Origin: an uncultured Bacteroidales bacterium | Lineage (GTDB): Bacteria > Bacteroidota > Bacteroidia > Bacteroidales > UBA932 | DNA: 64,000 nt | NCBI GenBank assembly: GCA_900316955.1 | Contig: ONEX01000008.1 | Coordinates: 1 to 64,000, forward strand | Direction of reading: 5' to 3' | In this document: piece by piece, positions 10,001-17,043 of the stretch | Position numbering within the stretch: the stretch's first letter is position 1 | Layout: the number at the start of each line of letters is the position of its first letter | Notes under the pieces: generated by a model | The model's database searches: none | The model's input: the letters and a program-made list of their open reading frames with translations, nothing else | What the model was told of the DNA's origin: nothing | Position numbers and translations under genes: made by a program

Positions 10001-10449
10001 ACGGACACGCCGGCCACCTGGCCCTCCAGGGAGCGGGAGATGTCGGCGATACCGGCCAGCTTCGCGCTCTCGGCGTCCACCTTGGTGGCGGAACCGGTGT
10101 TGAGCCGGCGGTCGATGGTCTGCATACCGGTGGCGACGGCCGCATCCAGGACCGTGGAGTCGTCCTGCAGGACGAACTTCAGGGTTTCGGCGAGCGGAAG
10201 GCGCTCATCCTTGTATCCCATGCAGGAGGCGATGATGAACTTCGCCTTCGCAGGGACGTTCTTGATGGTGAAGTTACCGTCCAGGTCGGACATCGTTCCG
10301 ACGGACTGGTATCCCTCCACATAGACGGCCGCTCCGATTACAGGCTCGCCGCTCGCGTCGACCACGGTACCGGATACCGTCATCTGCGCAGAGGCGAAGA
10401 AGATGGAACAGAGCAGGCCCGTCAGCAGCAAAATGAACCTTTGCTTCAT
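7090..10449 (-). CDS. susC: SusC/RagA-family TonB-linked outer membrane protein
   Basis: 1119 residues from the ATG at 10449, which begins MKQRFILLLTGLL and a signal peptide cleaved after ASAQ. A carboxypeptidase-regulatory-like domain (about residues 22-100, VSGTVVDASGEPVIGAAVYV) is followed by the plug domain (about 115-235) with the SusC signatures IRVRGATSIYGSSKPLWVVDG and SIYGARAMAGVIVVTTKKG. The rest is a large beta-barrel ending in VTFKFGF, whose terminal aromatic suits BAM insertion. It is the TonB-energised importer of the locus and pairs with SusD. A promoter for the five-gene operon lies at 10505-10536. There is no sign of an adjacent anti-sigma or hybrid two-component regulator. 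Confidence 0.93.
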   Translation of the reverse strand: MKQRFILLLTGLLCSIFFASAQMTVSGTVVDASGEPVIGAAVYVEGYQSVGTMSDLDGNFTIKNVPAKAKFIIASCMGYKDERLPLAETLKFVLQDDSTVLDAAVATGMQTIDRRLNTGSATKVDAESAKLAGIADISRSLEGQVAGVSVQNVSGTFGTAPKIRVRGATSIYGSSKPLWVVDGVIMEDVVDVSADDLSSGDATTLISSAIAGLNSDDIESFDILKDGSATSIYGARAMAGVIVVTTKKGKAGQSHISYTGEYTVRLKPMYSTFNIMNSQDQMSIYQELQQKGYLNYAESANSMNSGIYGKMYQLITQYDATSGKFGLQNTDAARAAYLRAAEYRNTDWFDLLFSNSLQHNHSVSTSGGTDKSNYYASLSLMDDPGWTMQSSVQRYTANLNTTYKIFQNLSVNLIANASYRKQRAPGTLSSEIDPVYGEVKRDFDINPYSYALNTSRALDPDEFYTRNYAPFNIKQELANNYIDLNVQDIRVQGEIKYKVIPELELSAIASAKYTQTSREHNILDNSNQAQAYRAMGTSTIRASNPFLYTDPDNPYALPISVLPDGGIYERNDNSMLSYDFRATANFSKTFADKHIVNLFGGTEWTDITRHNTWFRGWGLQYSMGEIPNYAYQVFKQGSEENSNYYTYGWMYDRSVAFFANGTYSYKGKYVLNGTYRYEGTNKLGKARSARWLPTWNISGAWNVSDEAFWRPLENAISHLTVKASYSLTADRGPSSVTNSTVVINSGTPWRPFASIREVALDINQVANRELTYEKKHELNLGLEAGFVDNRINFTFDWYKRNNYDLIGPINTPGVGGEVVKMGNVAEMKSDGFEISLTTQNIKTRSFSWTTNLIYSHARNQVTKLQNISRVIDLITGYGFAKEGYPVRGIFSIPFRGLNEEGLPTFVDQESVWHEDTKTLDEHISVSDIYFQTSDPEKMHFLEFSGSADPTDYGSLGNVFTWKGLRLNVFLTYSFGNVIRMDPVFAASYNDLDSMPKEFNNRWTVPGDEKYTDVPVIASRIQNRTNTELPYAYNAYNYSTARIARGDFIRMKEISLGYDFPRKVTEALHMGTLSLKVQATNLFLLYADKKLNGQDPEFFNTGGVAVPVPKQFTVTFKFGF

Positions 10450-10504
10450 AGGTTGTCTGTTGTTATATGTATTTGTTTCTTTTTGCGGTAACGCCGAAAA
10501 GACT

Positions 10505-10536
10505 GCAAATATCGGAAATGAATTCTTGAAATGCAA
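10505..10536 (-). promoter_or_regulatory. promoter of the Sus-type operon
   Basis: Reading the minus strand, TTGC (10536-10533) is followed after 19 bases by GATATTTG, ending at 10506, one mismatch from TAnnTTTG. It lies about 55 bases upstream of the susC ATG and is back to back with the plus-strand promoter at 10573. Confidence 0.5.
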
Positions 10537-10572
10537 GTTTAAATGGCATGTGGCCCCTTTTCAGGGGCATTA

Positions 10573-10604
10573 TTTGGATATTTTGATTTTTTTTAGGAAA
10601 TTTG
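10573..10604 (+). promoter_or_regulatory. promoter of the 46-residue peptide and lipoprotein genes
   Basis: TTTG at 10573-10576, a 20-base A/T-rich spacer, then GAAATTTG at 10597-10604 (one mismatch to TAnnTTTG). The predicted transcript has a leader of roughly 65 bases before the ATG at 10678. Confidence 0.45.
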
Positions 10605-10677
10605 TCCCAAATTGACTTGTCCGGGCAGGCAGTCTTTCCGGACGGTTGGAAGAAGCAACGCGTTAACCATAATAAAA

Positions 10678-10818
10678 ATGAAAAAAGAGTATCTTGCTCC
10701 CGACATGCGCATCTCCTATGTCGGTTTCGAAGTGAATTTCCTCACTTCCCCCATCAACACCGGCGGATCCACCGGTGAGGATCTCGACGATCCCGATCCG
10801 TTCGACCCTTGGTCCTAA
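10678..10818 (+). CDS. 46-residue acidic-tailed peptide of unknown function
   Basis: A short open frame starting MKKEYLAPDMRIS after an A-rich leader (AATAAAA just before the ATG). It has no signal peptide. The C-terminal third is rich in Gly, Asp and Pro and ends DDPDPFDPWS. Small genes of this shape (MKK plus a Pro, a variable middle, an Asp/Pro-rich tail) recur upstream of surface lipoprotein genes in Bacteroidales, but I know of no assigned function. It lies 25 bases before the lipoprotein gene, probably in the same transcript, and has its own promoter. It could be a leader peptide or a small regulatory or secreted peptide. Coding status is inferred from position and composition. Confidence 0.5.
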   Translation: MKKEYLAPDMRISYVGFEVNFLTSPINTGGSTGEDLDDPDPFDPWS

Positions 10819-10843
10819 TGTCTGGCTTTAGAACGAAGAGATT

Positions 10844-13219
10844 ATGAAGAAGTTGATATTCAGCGCCCTGGCCCTCATCGGCCTCCTGGCTGTTTCCTGC
10901 AACAAGGAAAAGGAGATGCCCGTCCTCCGCACGGACGAGCCCGTCAACACCCATACGGTCTCCATCAAGGCTTCCATCGCCCCCGAGACCCGTACCTCCT
11001 ATGCCGACGACAAGACCTTCTCCTGGGTGGAGAATGATTCCATTACCGTCGTCACGCTCTCTCCGGACGAGGAATATATCCGCCTGGTGACTTTCTATGC
11101 CCAGTCTTCCGGCCCCGAGACCATCTTCTCCGGCGAGGTCGAAGAGGGTTATACTTTATACAACATGGCCTTCTACGCCGCGGCCGGCACGGGCGGCGTG
11201 CATTTCGGCGGCGAGGATGACAGCAATCTGTATTACTTCCTTCCTGCCGGAACGTCCATCGACGGCGATACCAAGACGGAATATACGGTCGAGAGCGCCA
11301 ATCCGCTGTCGAACCTGCCCCTGATCGGCGTGAAGAAGGAGGAGGACGACTCCTATCTGTTCTACACCGCCACCGGTGCGGCCAAGTTCTCCTTCACGGA
11401 TGTCCCTGAAGGCGCGGCCTATTTCGTCATCGAGTATTCCGACGAACCCCTGTCGGGTTACTTCACCTGGAACGACGAAGGAATCATCACCAATGACAGC
11501 GCCCGTCCGGGAACTTATACGTATCAGGGTTCCGACGGCCAGGAGCATACGGCTTCCTATGCCAACGGTTTCGTCTTCTATCACTTCGACCGCAATGCGG
11601 ACGGTAGCGGCACCATTTACATGCCCCTTCCGGTCGGACGGATTCCTGCCGGCGCGCGGATCGATTTCTATGACGAGGAACTGGAGGAAGTCCTCTATTC
11701 CCGTCTGATCCCCGCGGACATTCCCATCGAGCGCAACCGGGTGACCGAAGTCGCTTCCTTCAGCGCGACCACCGACTGGGAGTCCCTGGGCTACGGTTAT
11801 TATTACGACCTGCCGATCTTCTACTACATGACCCCTGAAGCGGACCGGGAGGGCGACACCGCCTATGCGATGTCTGCCGTGGAGATTTTCCGCGACAAGA
11901 ATGCGCCCCGTCACTTCCGGATGGACAATCCTTTCCCGATTGCGGCCGAGAAGCGTGGCTATACCATCGATCCGTCCTATGAAATGGCGGAGTATCTGAC
12001 CTTCGACGTGCTCAAGGACGAGACCGTCATCTATGAGGACATCGCCACGGGCTATACGTACTCCTCCACCAGCGGCAACTCCGGCCAGGTCTATATCCTG
12101 TGCCCCGGCCAGTATGGGAATGACAACAGCTTCAATTTCGTCCCCAAGTACCAGGAGAACGGGCTGCCGCAGGAGATTTTCTTCTCCGGTTACTACGTGT
12201 ATAGCGACTCCTATTATTTCTGGCTCGACCCGGGTACCATCCACTCCCTGTATGGAACGCTCCTCTTCCCGGATGTGGAGGAGCAGCTGTCCCTGGATTT
12301 CGCCGTGAAGTTCGAATCCCTGGTTGACAACACCCCTGCGCAGCCGGTCGGCAAGGTTACGCTGACGCTGGGTACCCAGACGGACATCCCCGCCGTCGAC
12401 CTGGTGGTCGCCCGCGATGCCGAAGAGGCGGAGGCGATGATCGCCGACGGAAAGGCGCTGCGTGTCACGGAAGGCGGCTCCTTCAATGTCAACTTCCCGG
12501 CCGAGGCTCCGACCGCCACCTACCACGCTTTTGCCAAGCTCGCCATGCCGGAAGACTTCACCCAGGCCAGCAACCTGATGCTCGCCTCCGATGAGGAATA
12601 CGACTACTTCCGCGCGGATGAAGACCGCGAACTCACCATCGACGACATCGCCGGCAATTATTCCGCCACCGCCGATTATTACCTCAACGGCAGGTGGTCT
12701 TCCAAGAGCGTGAACTTTACGATGACGGTGGAAGAGAGCGACGACGTCCTGAGCGGTGACATCATGTTCACCAATTTCTGCCCCGAATACGCCGCGCTGC
12801 TGGGCAGAAATGCCACGATCCTTCCGGTGTACGCCTGGTTCGATACCGCGACCGGTGTCATCACCGTTCCTGGCGGCCAGACGGTCTATGAGGTCGGGTC
12901 AGGTCTTAGGAAGGTTACTTATACCCTCGTCGACTATGATGACAAACCGAATCTCACCTTCTATCTGAAAGACACCGGTGTCATCTACAGCAAGAGTTAT
13001 ATCTGCTTCATGCAGGGCACCAATTTCACGGGTGTCATCGATGAAATGACGACCTTCACCCGCAGCGATGTCAGCGCCGGCGCCCCGGCCGTCCGCGCCC
13101 CGCGCCATACCGGTCGTGAATTCCTTTCCAACGGAAAACGTGAATACCGGATGAAGTATCTCATCCCGGTGAACGAGCCGATGGTGTTCAAGGGCCGTCT
13201 TGAACAACTGGTCAAGTAG
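10844..13219 (+). CDS. large surface lipoprotein, fimbrillin-like N-terminus
   Basis: 791 residues. The signal peptide ends in lipobox LAVSC (Cys19). The next segment (about residues 43-75) reads SIKASIAPETRTSY then FSWVENDSITVV, a pattern shared with fimbrillin-like and related lipoproteins of Bacteroidales (a beta strand, TRT, then W.xxD.I.V). The rest is long, acidic and predicted all-beta with many Tyr-rich repeats of strand length; no enzyme motif was found. The C-terminus becomes basic (RAPRHTGREFLSNGKR). It follows the 46-residue peptide by 25 bases and ends at the hairpin terminator at 13241. A surface adhesion or binding role is inferred only. Confidence 0.65.
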   Translation: MKKLIFSALALIGLLAVSCNKEKEMPVLRTDEPVNTHTVSIKASIAPETRTSYADDKTFSWVENDSITVVTLSPDEEYIRLVTFYAQSSGPETIFSGEVEEGYTLYNMAFYAAAGTGGVHFGGEDDSNLYYFLPAGTSIDGDTKTEYTVESANPLSNLPLIGVKKEEDDSYLFYTATGAAKFSFTDVPEGAAYFVIEYSDEPLSGYFTWNDEGIITNDSARPGTYTYQGSDGQEHTASYANGFVFYHFDRNADGSGTIYMPLPVGRIPAGARIDFYDEELEEVLYSRLIPADIPIERNRVTEVASFSATTDWESLGYGYYYDLPIFYYMTPEADREGDTAYAMSAVEIFRDKNAPRHFRMDNPFPIAAEKRGYTIDPSYEMAEYLTFDVLKDETVIYEDIATGYTYSSTSGNSGQVYILCPGQYGNDNSFNFVPKYQENGLPQEIFFSGYYVYSDSYYFWLDPGTIHSLYGTLLFPDVEEQLSLDFAVKFESLVDNTPAQPVGKVTLTLGTQTDIPAVDLVVARDAEEAEAMIADGKALRVTEGGSFNVNFPAEAPTATYHAFAKLAMPEDFTQASNLMLASDEEYDYFRADEDRELTIDDIAGNYSATADYYLNGRWSSKSVNFTMTVEESDDVLSGDIMFTNFCPEYAALLGRNATILPVYAWFDTATGVITVPGGQTVYEVGSGLRKVTYTLVDYDDKPNLTFYLKDTGVIYSKSYICFMQGTNFTGVIDEMTTFTRSDVSAGAPAVRAPRHTGREFLSNGKREYRMKYLIPVNEPMVFKGRLEQLVK

Positions 13220-13240
13220 CAACCCTTGCTCCTAAAGTGA

Positions 13241-13277
13241 AGCGCCCCGGACCTTTCGAAGGTTCCGGGGCGCTTTT
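13241..13277. terminator. intrinsic terminator between convergent genes
   Basis: AGCGCCCCGG at 13241-13250 pairs with CCGGGGCGCT at 13265-13274, with ACCTT/AAGGT extending the stem around a short TCG turn and one bulge. A T run follows on the plus strand. It serves the lipoprotein gene, and possibly the convergent aldo/keto reductase gene ending at 13294. Confidence 0.75.
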
Positions 13278-13293
13278 GGAATGGGGACCGCCT

Positions 13294-14646
13294 TTACAGC
13301 GTATCCTGCTTGAGCTTTTCGATGTAACGGTTGATCCGCTGGAGTTCCCGCGGAATCTGGATCGACTGCGGGCAGTGGGAGAGGCATTCGCCGCAGTGGA
13401 TGCAGTGCTCGGCCTGGCGGAGGGTCGGGATGGCCCGGTCGTAGCTCACGAGATAGGCCTTCTTGAGCTTCCGGTAGTCCTTCTGCTCCTGCGACTGCGG
13501 GTAGCGGCCTTCCGTGACGGACGTGTTGTAATGCTTGAAGATGCCCGGGATGTCGATGCCCCAGGGGCAGGGCATGCAGTACTTGCAGTCCGTGCAGTTC
13601 ACGGTGGGGTATTCCATCATCTGGGTCGCCATCCGCTCCAGGAAGTCCAGCTCCTCTTCCGTGAGGGGCTTGAAATGCGTGAAGGTCTTGACGTTGTCCA
13701 GCAGCGGGTCCATGTTCGTCCTGCCGCTCAAGGTGCACAGGACCCGGGGCTGGGTGCCGCAGAAGCGGAAGGCCCACGAGGCGACGGACTTGTCCGGCTC
13801 GCGCTCCTTCATCTGCGCGGCGATGGCTTCCGGCACGTTGGCCAGGCGGCCGCCCAGGAGGGGTTCCATGATGACGATGGGGATGCCGCGCTTGTCCAGC
13901 TCCTCATACAGGTAGGAGGCGTTGGCGTTCCGACGGCCGTCGGCGTGGTTCCAGTCCACGAAGTTCATTTCGATCTGGACGAAGTCCCAGTGGTATTTCC
14001 CGCTGTCGTGCAGGCCGATGAGCTCGTCGAACTCGCCGGGCGCGCCGTGGAAGGAGAAGCCCAGGTTACGGATGCGGCCGGCTTCCTTCTCCTTGATGAG
14101 GAAATCCATCATGCCGTTCTGGACGTAGCGCTGCTCGAAAGCCGCCACGCCGCCGCTGCCGATGGCGTGCAGGAGGTAGTAGTCGAAGTAGTCCGTCTTC
14201 AGCTGCTCGAAGGAGTCCCTGTACATCTGGATGGACGCTTCGGGCGTGGCGTTGTTGAAGTTGGAGAGTTTCGTGGCGATGTAATACTTGTTGCGCGGAT
14301 GGCGGCTCAGGGCGATGCCCGCGGCCTTCTCCGACTGGCCCATCAGGTAGGCGGGGGAGGTGTCGAAGTAATTGATTCCATGCTCGATGGCGTAGTCCAC
14401 CATCTCGTTGACGGCTTCCTGGTCGATGACCCGCTGCCCGTCCACGTCGATCATGGGCCAGCGCATGCAGCCGAAGCCCAGGAGGGAAACCTTGTCCCCG
14501 TTGGCCTCGTTTTCCCGATAGACCATCTGCTCCGGACCTTCCTCGGCCGACGCGGAGGCGGTCTTTTTCGGCGCGCAGCCGGCGGCCGCGGCGCCCAGGG
14601 CGAGCGCACCCGCGCCCGATATCTTGATGAAGTCTCTTCTTTCCAT
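13294..14646 (-). CDS. Tat-exported aldo/keto reductase with two 4Fe-4S motifs
   Basis: 450 residues. The N-terminus has a twin-arginine signal (RRDFIK) followed by a possible lipobox AAAGC at residue 24, so the protein is probably exported folded and lipid-anchored. Residues 50-345 form an aldo/keto reductase barrel; the usual catalytic tetrad is present as D95, Y100, K126 and H160. The C-terminal 100 residues hold two cysteine clusters, CTDCKYCMPCP (351-360) and CIHCGECLSHCP (415-425), expected to bind two 4Fe-4S clusters. The gene starts 3 bases after the polyferredoxin gene, so electrons may come from that membrane protein rather than from NADPH; this is inference. The substrate is unknown. 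Confidence 0.85.
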   Translation of the reverse strand: MERRDFIKISGAGALALGAAAAGCAPKKTASASAEEGPEQMVYRENEANGDKVSLLGFGCMRWPMIDVDGQRVIDQEAVNEMVDYAIEHGINYFDTSPAYLMGQSEKAAGIALSRHPRNKYYIATKLSNFNNATPEASIQMYRDSFEQLKTDYFDYYLLHAIGSGGVAAFEQRYVQNGMMDFLIKEKEAGRIRNLGFSFHGAPGEFDELIGLHDSGKYHWDFVQIEMNFVDWNHADGRRNANASYLYEELDKRGIPIVIMEPLLGGRLANVPEAIAAQMKEREPDKSVASWAFRFCGTQPRVLCTLSGRTNMDPLLDNVKTFTHFKPLTEEELDFLERMATQMMEYPTVNCTDCKYCMPCPWGIDIPGIFKHYNTSVTEGRYPQSQEQKDYRKLKKAYLVSYDRAIPTLRQAEHCIHCGECLSHCPQSIQIPRELQRINRYIEKLKQDTL

Positions 14647-14648
14647 AC

Positions 14649-16226
14649 TTATTCCTCGATGTGGTTATGCCGTCCGTTGACGGTGATCGCGCTGATCGGG
14701 CGCGCCGGGCACAGGTTCTCGCAGGCGCCGCAGCCGATGCATTTCTCCTCGTTGACGACGGGCCGGCGGTAGCCGGTCTCGTTGTCCTTCACGAGCATGA
14801 TGGCGCCGGCGGGGCAGTGGCGGGCGCAGTTGCCGCATTCCACGCCCTTCTCCACCACGCAGAGTTCCGCGTTCACGCGGGCCGTGCCCACATGGTACTG
14901 CGTCTTCTCTTCCTTGGTGATCTTCCGGATGGCGCCCGTCGGGCAAAGTTCGGAGCAGCGGGTGCACTCCGGGCGGCAGTAGCCGCGCTCGTAGGACATC
15001 TCGGGCTGCATGAAATGCTTGAGGTCCGTCGAAGGACGGAGCACGTTGTTCGGGCATTCGGCCACGCACAGCTGGCAGGCGGTGCAACGGCGGTAGAAGT
15101 CCTTGACGCTCTTGGATCCCGGGGGCGTGACCGGAATGTCCCGCACCGGGACTTCCTTGTCCAGGACGACGGCGAAACCGCCGTCCACCTTCTTCTCCTG
15201 TGCCTTCAGCGCGGCCGTTCCTACGGCCAGCGCGGCGCCGGTGATGAACGCCCGGCGGCCCGCGTCGCCCTGCTGTGCGGCTTCCTTGTCATTCCGGGCT
15301 TGACCCTTTCCCTCATTCCGGGCTTGACCCTTTCCCTCATTCCGGGCTTGACCCTTTCCCTCATTCCGGGCTTGACCCGGAATCTCTTTCTTCCCCCATG
15401 CGAACCGATACTTCAACGCCCCGAACTTGCAGGTGTCGATGCAGTTGAAGCAGTCCACGCAGCGGGAATAGTCGATCTTGCGGTTCTCCACGTCGATGCA
15501 GGAGGCCTTGCAGTTGTGCTCGCACTGCTTGCAGCCCTTGCACACGTTCGCGTCGATCATCGGACGGAACATCGCGAAGCGGGAGAAGAAACTCAGCGTC
15601 GTGCCCACCGGGCAGATGGTGTTGCAGTACGTGCGTCCGTTCCGCCAGGCCAGGATGATGACCACCACGAGCGTGACCGCGGCCACGATGAAGGTGGGCA
15701 GGCTCCGCAGCCAGACCTCCTTCGTGTAGAAGGTGTAGCTGTTCGCCCGCTCAGCGATCGCGGCGAAGAGGTTGTTCACCCAGAGATAGACCGGCTGGAA
15801 CAGGTTCTGGACGATGCGTCCCCAGGCGCTGTACGGGGCCAGCAGGGCCACGAGCGCCTGCACGCCCACGACGAGGGCGATGACGAAGAGCGCCCACACC
15901 CCGTAGCGCAGCCACTTCATTTCAGGGCTGTAGCTGTACGGCTTGCGGTTCTTGTTCTTGCGCTTGCGGGCGACGTTCAGGTGCGCCACTCCGTCCTGGA
16001 ACACGCCCAGCGGGCAGATGACGGAGCAATAGACCCGCCCGAAGACGAGCGTCAGGAGGATGAGGCTGACGATGACGGCCACATTGAGGGCCATTACGGC
16101 CGGCAGGAACTGGACCTTCGCCATCCAGCCCAGCCATCCGTGCAGCGCTCCCGTGAAGTCCAGAAGCAGCAGCGTGATGCCCAGCCAGAAGATGACGGCC
16201 AGCGCGATGCGTATTTTCCTATGCAT
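14649..16226 (-). CDS. membrane polyferredoxin, NapH/NapG-like fusion
   Basis: 525 residues. The N-terminal half resembles NapH/CcoG: four membrane helices (about 8-27, 40-63, 105-130, 172-194), two CxxxCP motifs (CSVICP near 67, CNTICP near 201) and two 4Fe-4S clusters (CKGCKQCEHNC, CVDCFNCIDTC). A repeat-derived linker (284-314, GQARNEGK units) leads to an internal Tat-like RRAFITG at 324, and then a NapG/MauM-like domain with four further cysteine clusters (CTACQLCVAECP, CTRCSELCP, CGNCARHCP, CIGCGACENLCP). NapH and NapG are usually separate proteins; here they are one chain. It probably passes quinol electrons outward to the reductase encoded next. The internal Tat motif is odd if there is no processing. 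Confidence 0.82.
   Translation of the reverse strand: MHRKIRIALAVIFWLGITLLLLDFTGALHGWLGWMAKVQFLPAVMALNVAVIVSLILLTLVFGRVYCSVICPLGVFQDGVAHLNVARKRKNKNRKPYSYSPEMKWLRYGVWALFVIALVVGVQALVALLAPYSAWGRIVQNLFQPVYLWVNNLFAAIAERANSYTFYTKEVWLRSLPTFIVAAVTLVVVIILAWRNGRTYCNTICPVGTTLSFFSRFAMFRPMIDANVCKGCKQCEHNCKASCIDVENRKIDYSRCVDCFNCIDTCKFGALKYRFAWGKKEIPGQARNEGKGQARNEGKGQARNEGKGQARNDKEAAQQGDAGRRAFITGAALAVGTAALKAQEKKVDGGFAVVLDKEVPVRDIPVTPPGSKSVKDFYRRCTACQLCVAECPNNVLRPSTDLKHFMQPEMSYERGYCRPECTRCSELCPTGAIRKITKEEKTQYHVGTARVNAELCVVEKGVECGNCARHCPAGAIMLVKDNETGYRRPVVNEEKCIGCGACENLCPARPISAITVNGRHNHIEE
15289..15384. repeat. 24-bp tandem repeat (four units) inside a coding sequence
   Basis: Units begin at 15289, 15313, 15337 and 15361. 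The first three are identical, TCATTCCGGGCTTGACCC plus TTTCCC. The fourth ends CCCGGAATC instead, making a palindrome ATTCCGGG-cttgac-CCCGGAAT. On the minus strand the array encodes GQARNEGK repeats. The unit resembles the TCATTCC...GGAATC palindrome found between genes at 55136-55219. Confidence 0.95.
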
Positions 16227-16249
16227 TTGACCTTTTATTGTTTATCAGG

Positions 16250-16257
16250 CAAATATA
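16250..16257 (-). promoter_or_regulatory. -7 element for the polyferredoxin operon
   Basis: TATATTTG on the minus strand matches TAnnTTTG exactly and lies 23 bases upstream of the ATG at 16226. No clear TTTG is seen at the expected distance. Confidence 0.45.
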
Positions 16258-16268
16258 GGAAAAAATAC

Positions 16269-16913
16269 TCAATCCAGAACGACCAGCGCGCGGGAGGGAT
16301 GTGAGAAAGTGAGTTTTACGATATCGGCGTCGGCCCGGTTCAGCGTGGCCGGCCACCAGGCGTCGAAGACGACGCCGTCCGTAGGCCAATGGAGCCCTTC
16401 GGACTTGATGGTCAAGGAATTGTCGGGAGAGAACAGCGACACGCGCCGTCCCTTGCCCACATGCAGTTCGCAGCTGTCGGTGATGGCGAACGCCGTGGAA
16501 TAGTCCGAGACCATCTCCACGCGGATCCCCGCCAGGTCGAACATCCGGGTGTATTCCATCAGCAGCCCCAGATTGCCCACGGTATGGTCCTCCCGGAGCC
16601 CCGTGGCCCCCAGGATGTGGATGTCCGTCACGTCCGGATGCTTTTCCAGCACATACCGCATCGCCTTCGTCATATCATTGTCATCCTGCTCTTCCACCGG
16701 AATGACAATCGGCGCCAGCTTCTCCCGCAGCCGCTTCGGCAGCGAATCCATGTCTCCAATCACCACCTCCGGCAGTCTCTCCTCCCCGAACTTCCGCACA
16801 TACTTCACCGCCGCCCCGTCGCAGCACACCACCGCCTCCGCACTCTCCAGCAGATACAGCGGATACGCCTTCCGGGGGAATTCCCCATTACACAAAATAA
16901 CGACACTTCTCAT
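16269..16913 (-). CDS. thiamine pyrophosphokinase
   Basis: 214 residues, the usual size of the family. It transfers pyrophosphate from ATP to thiamine to make thiamine diphosphate in the cytoplasm. Visible family motifs are VVCCDGAA near residue 30, VVIGDMDSLP near 50, EEQDDNDMTKA near 75 (the acidic Mg/ATP-binding loop) and HILGATGLREDHTVGNL near 100. The C-terminal beta domain (VSLFSPDNSLTIKSEGLHWPT) binds thiamine. The gene lies between an inverted-repeat element (16930-17040) and the promoter of the next operon, and no other thiamine gene is nearby. Confidence 0.88.
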   Translation of the reverse strand: MRSVVILCNGEFPRKAYPLYLLESAEAVVCCDGAAVKYVRKFGEERLPEVVIGDMDSLPKRLREKLAPIVIPVEEQDDNDMTKAMRYVLEKHPDVTDIHILGATGLREDHTVGNLGLLMEYTRMFDLAGIRVEMVSDYSTAFAITDSCELHVGKGRRVSLFSPDNSLTIKSEGLHWPTDGVVFDAWWPATLNRADADIVKLTFSHPSRALVVLD

Positions 16914-16929
16914 AAGAAAACGGGATTAG

Positions 16930-17040
16930 GCGGGTGGCAGTCGTTTTTCAAACCTATGCCACCCTCGGCACTATAAGAGGGAGGGGCCCATTTATGGGAG
17001 GGACCGCAAAGCGGGGGTTTGAAAAATGACTGCCACCCGC
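16930..17040. repeat. 111-bp element with 25-bp terminal inverted repeats
   Basis: The left arm 16930-16954 (GCGGGTGGCAGTCGTTTTTC plus AAACC) and the right arm 17016-17040 are reverse complements at 24 of 25 positions. The 61-base centre contains further small palindromes (CCCATTTATGGG). It fills the gap between thiamine pyrophosphokinase and the lptF/G-fmt gene. It could be a MITE or REPIN-like element, or a large hairpin terminator for the minus-strand gene cluster ending at 17044. Confidence 0.85.
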
Positions 17041-17043
17041 CAT

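Noticed and set aside
3675..10491. Two plus-strand frames of more than 1000 codons (3675-7106 and 7246-10491) opposite the Sus-type operon
   Set aside because: They are shadows of susC, susD and the lipoprotein genes with the same biased composition and no recognisable features.
15289..15384. Possible CRISPR array because of regularly spaced repeats
   Set aside because: Units are directly contiguous with no unique spacers, lie inside a coding sequence and keep its frame. There is no cas gene.
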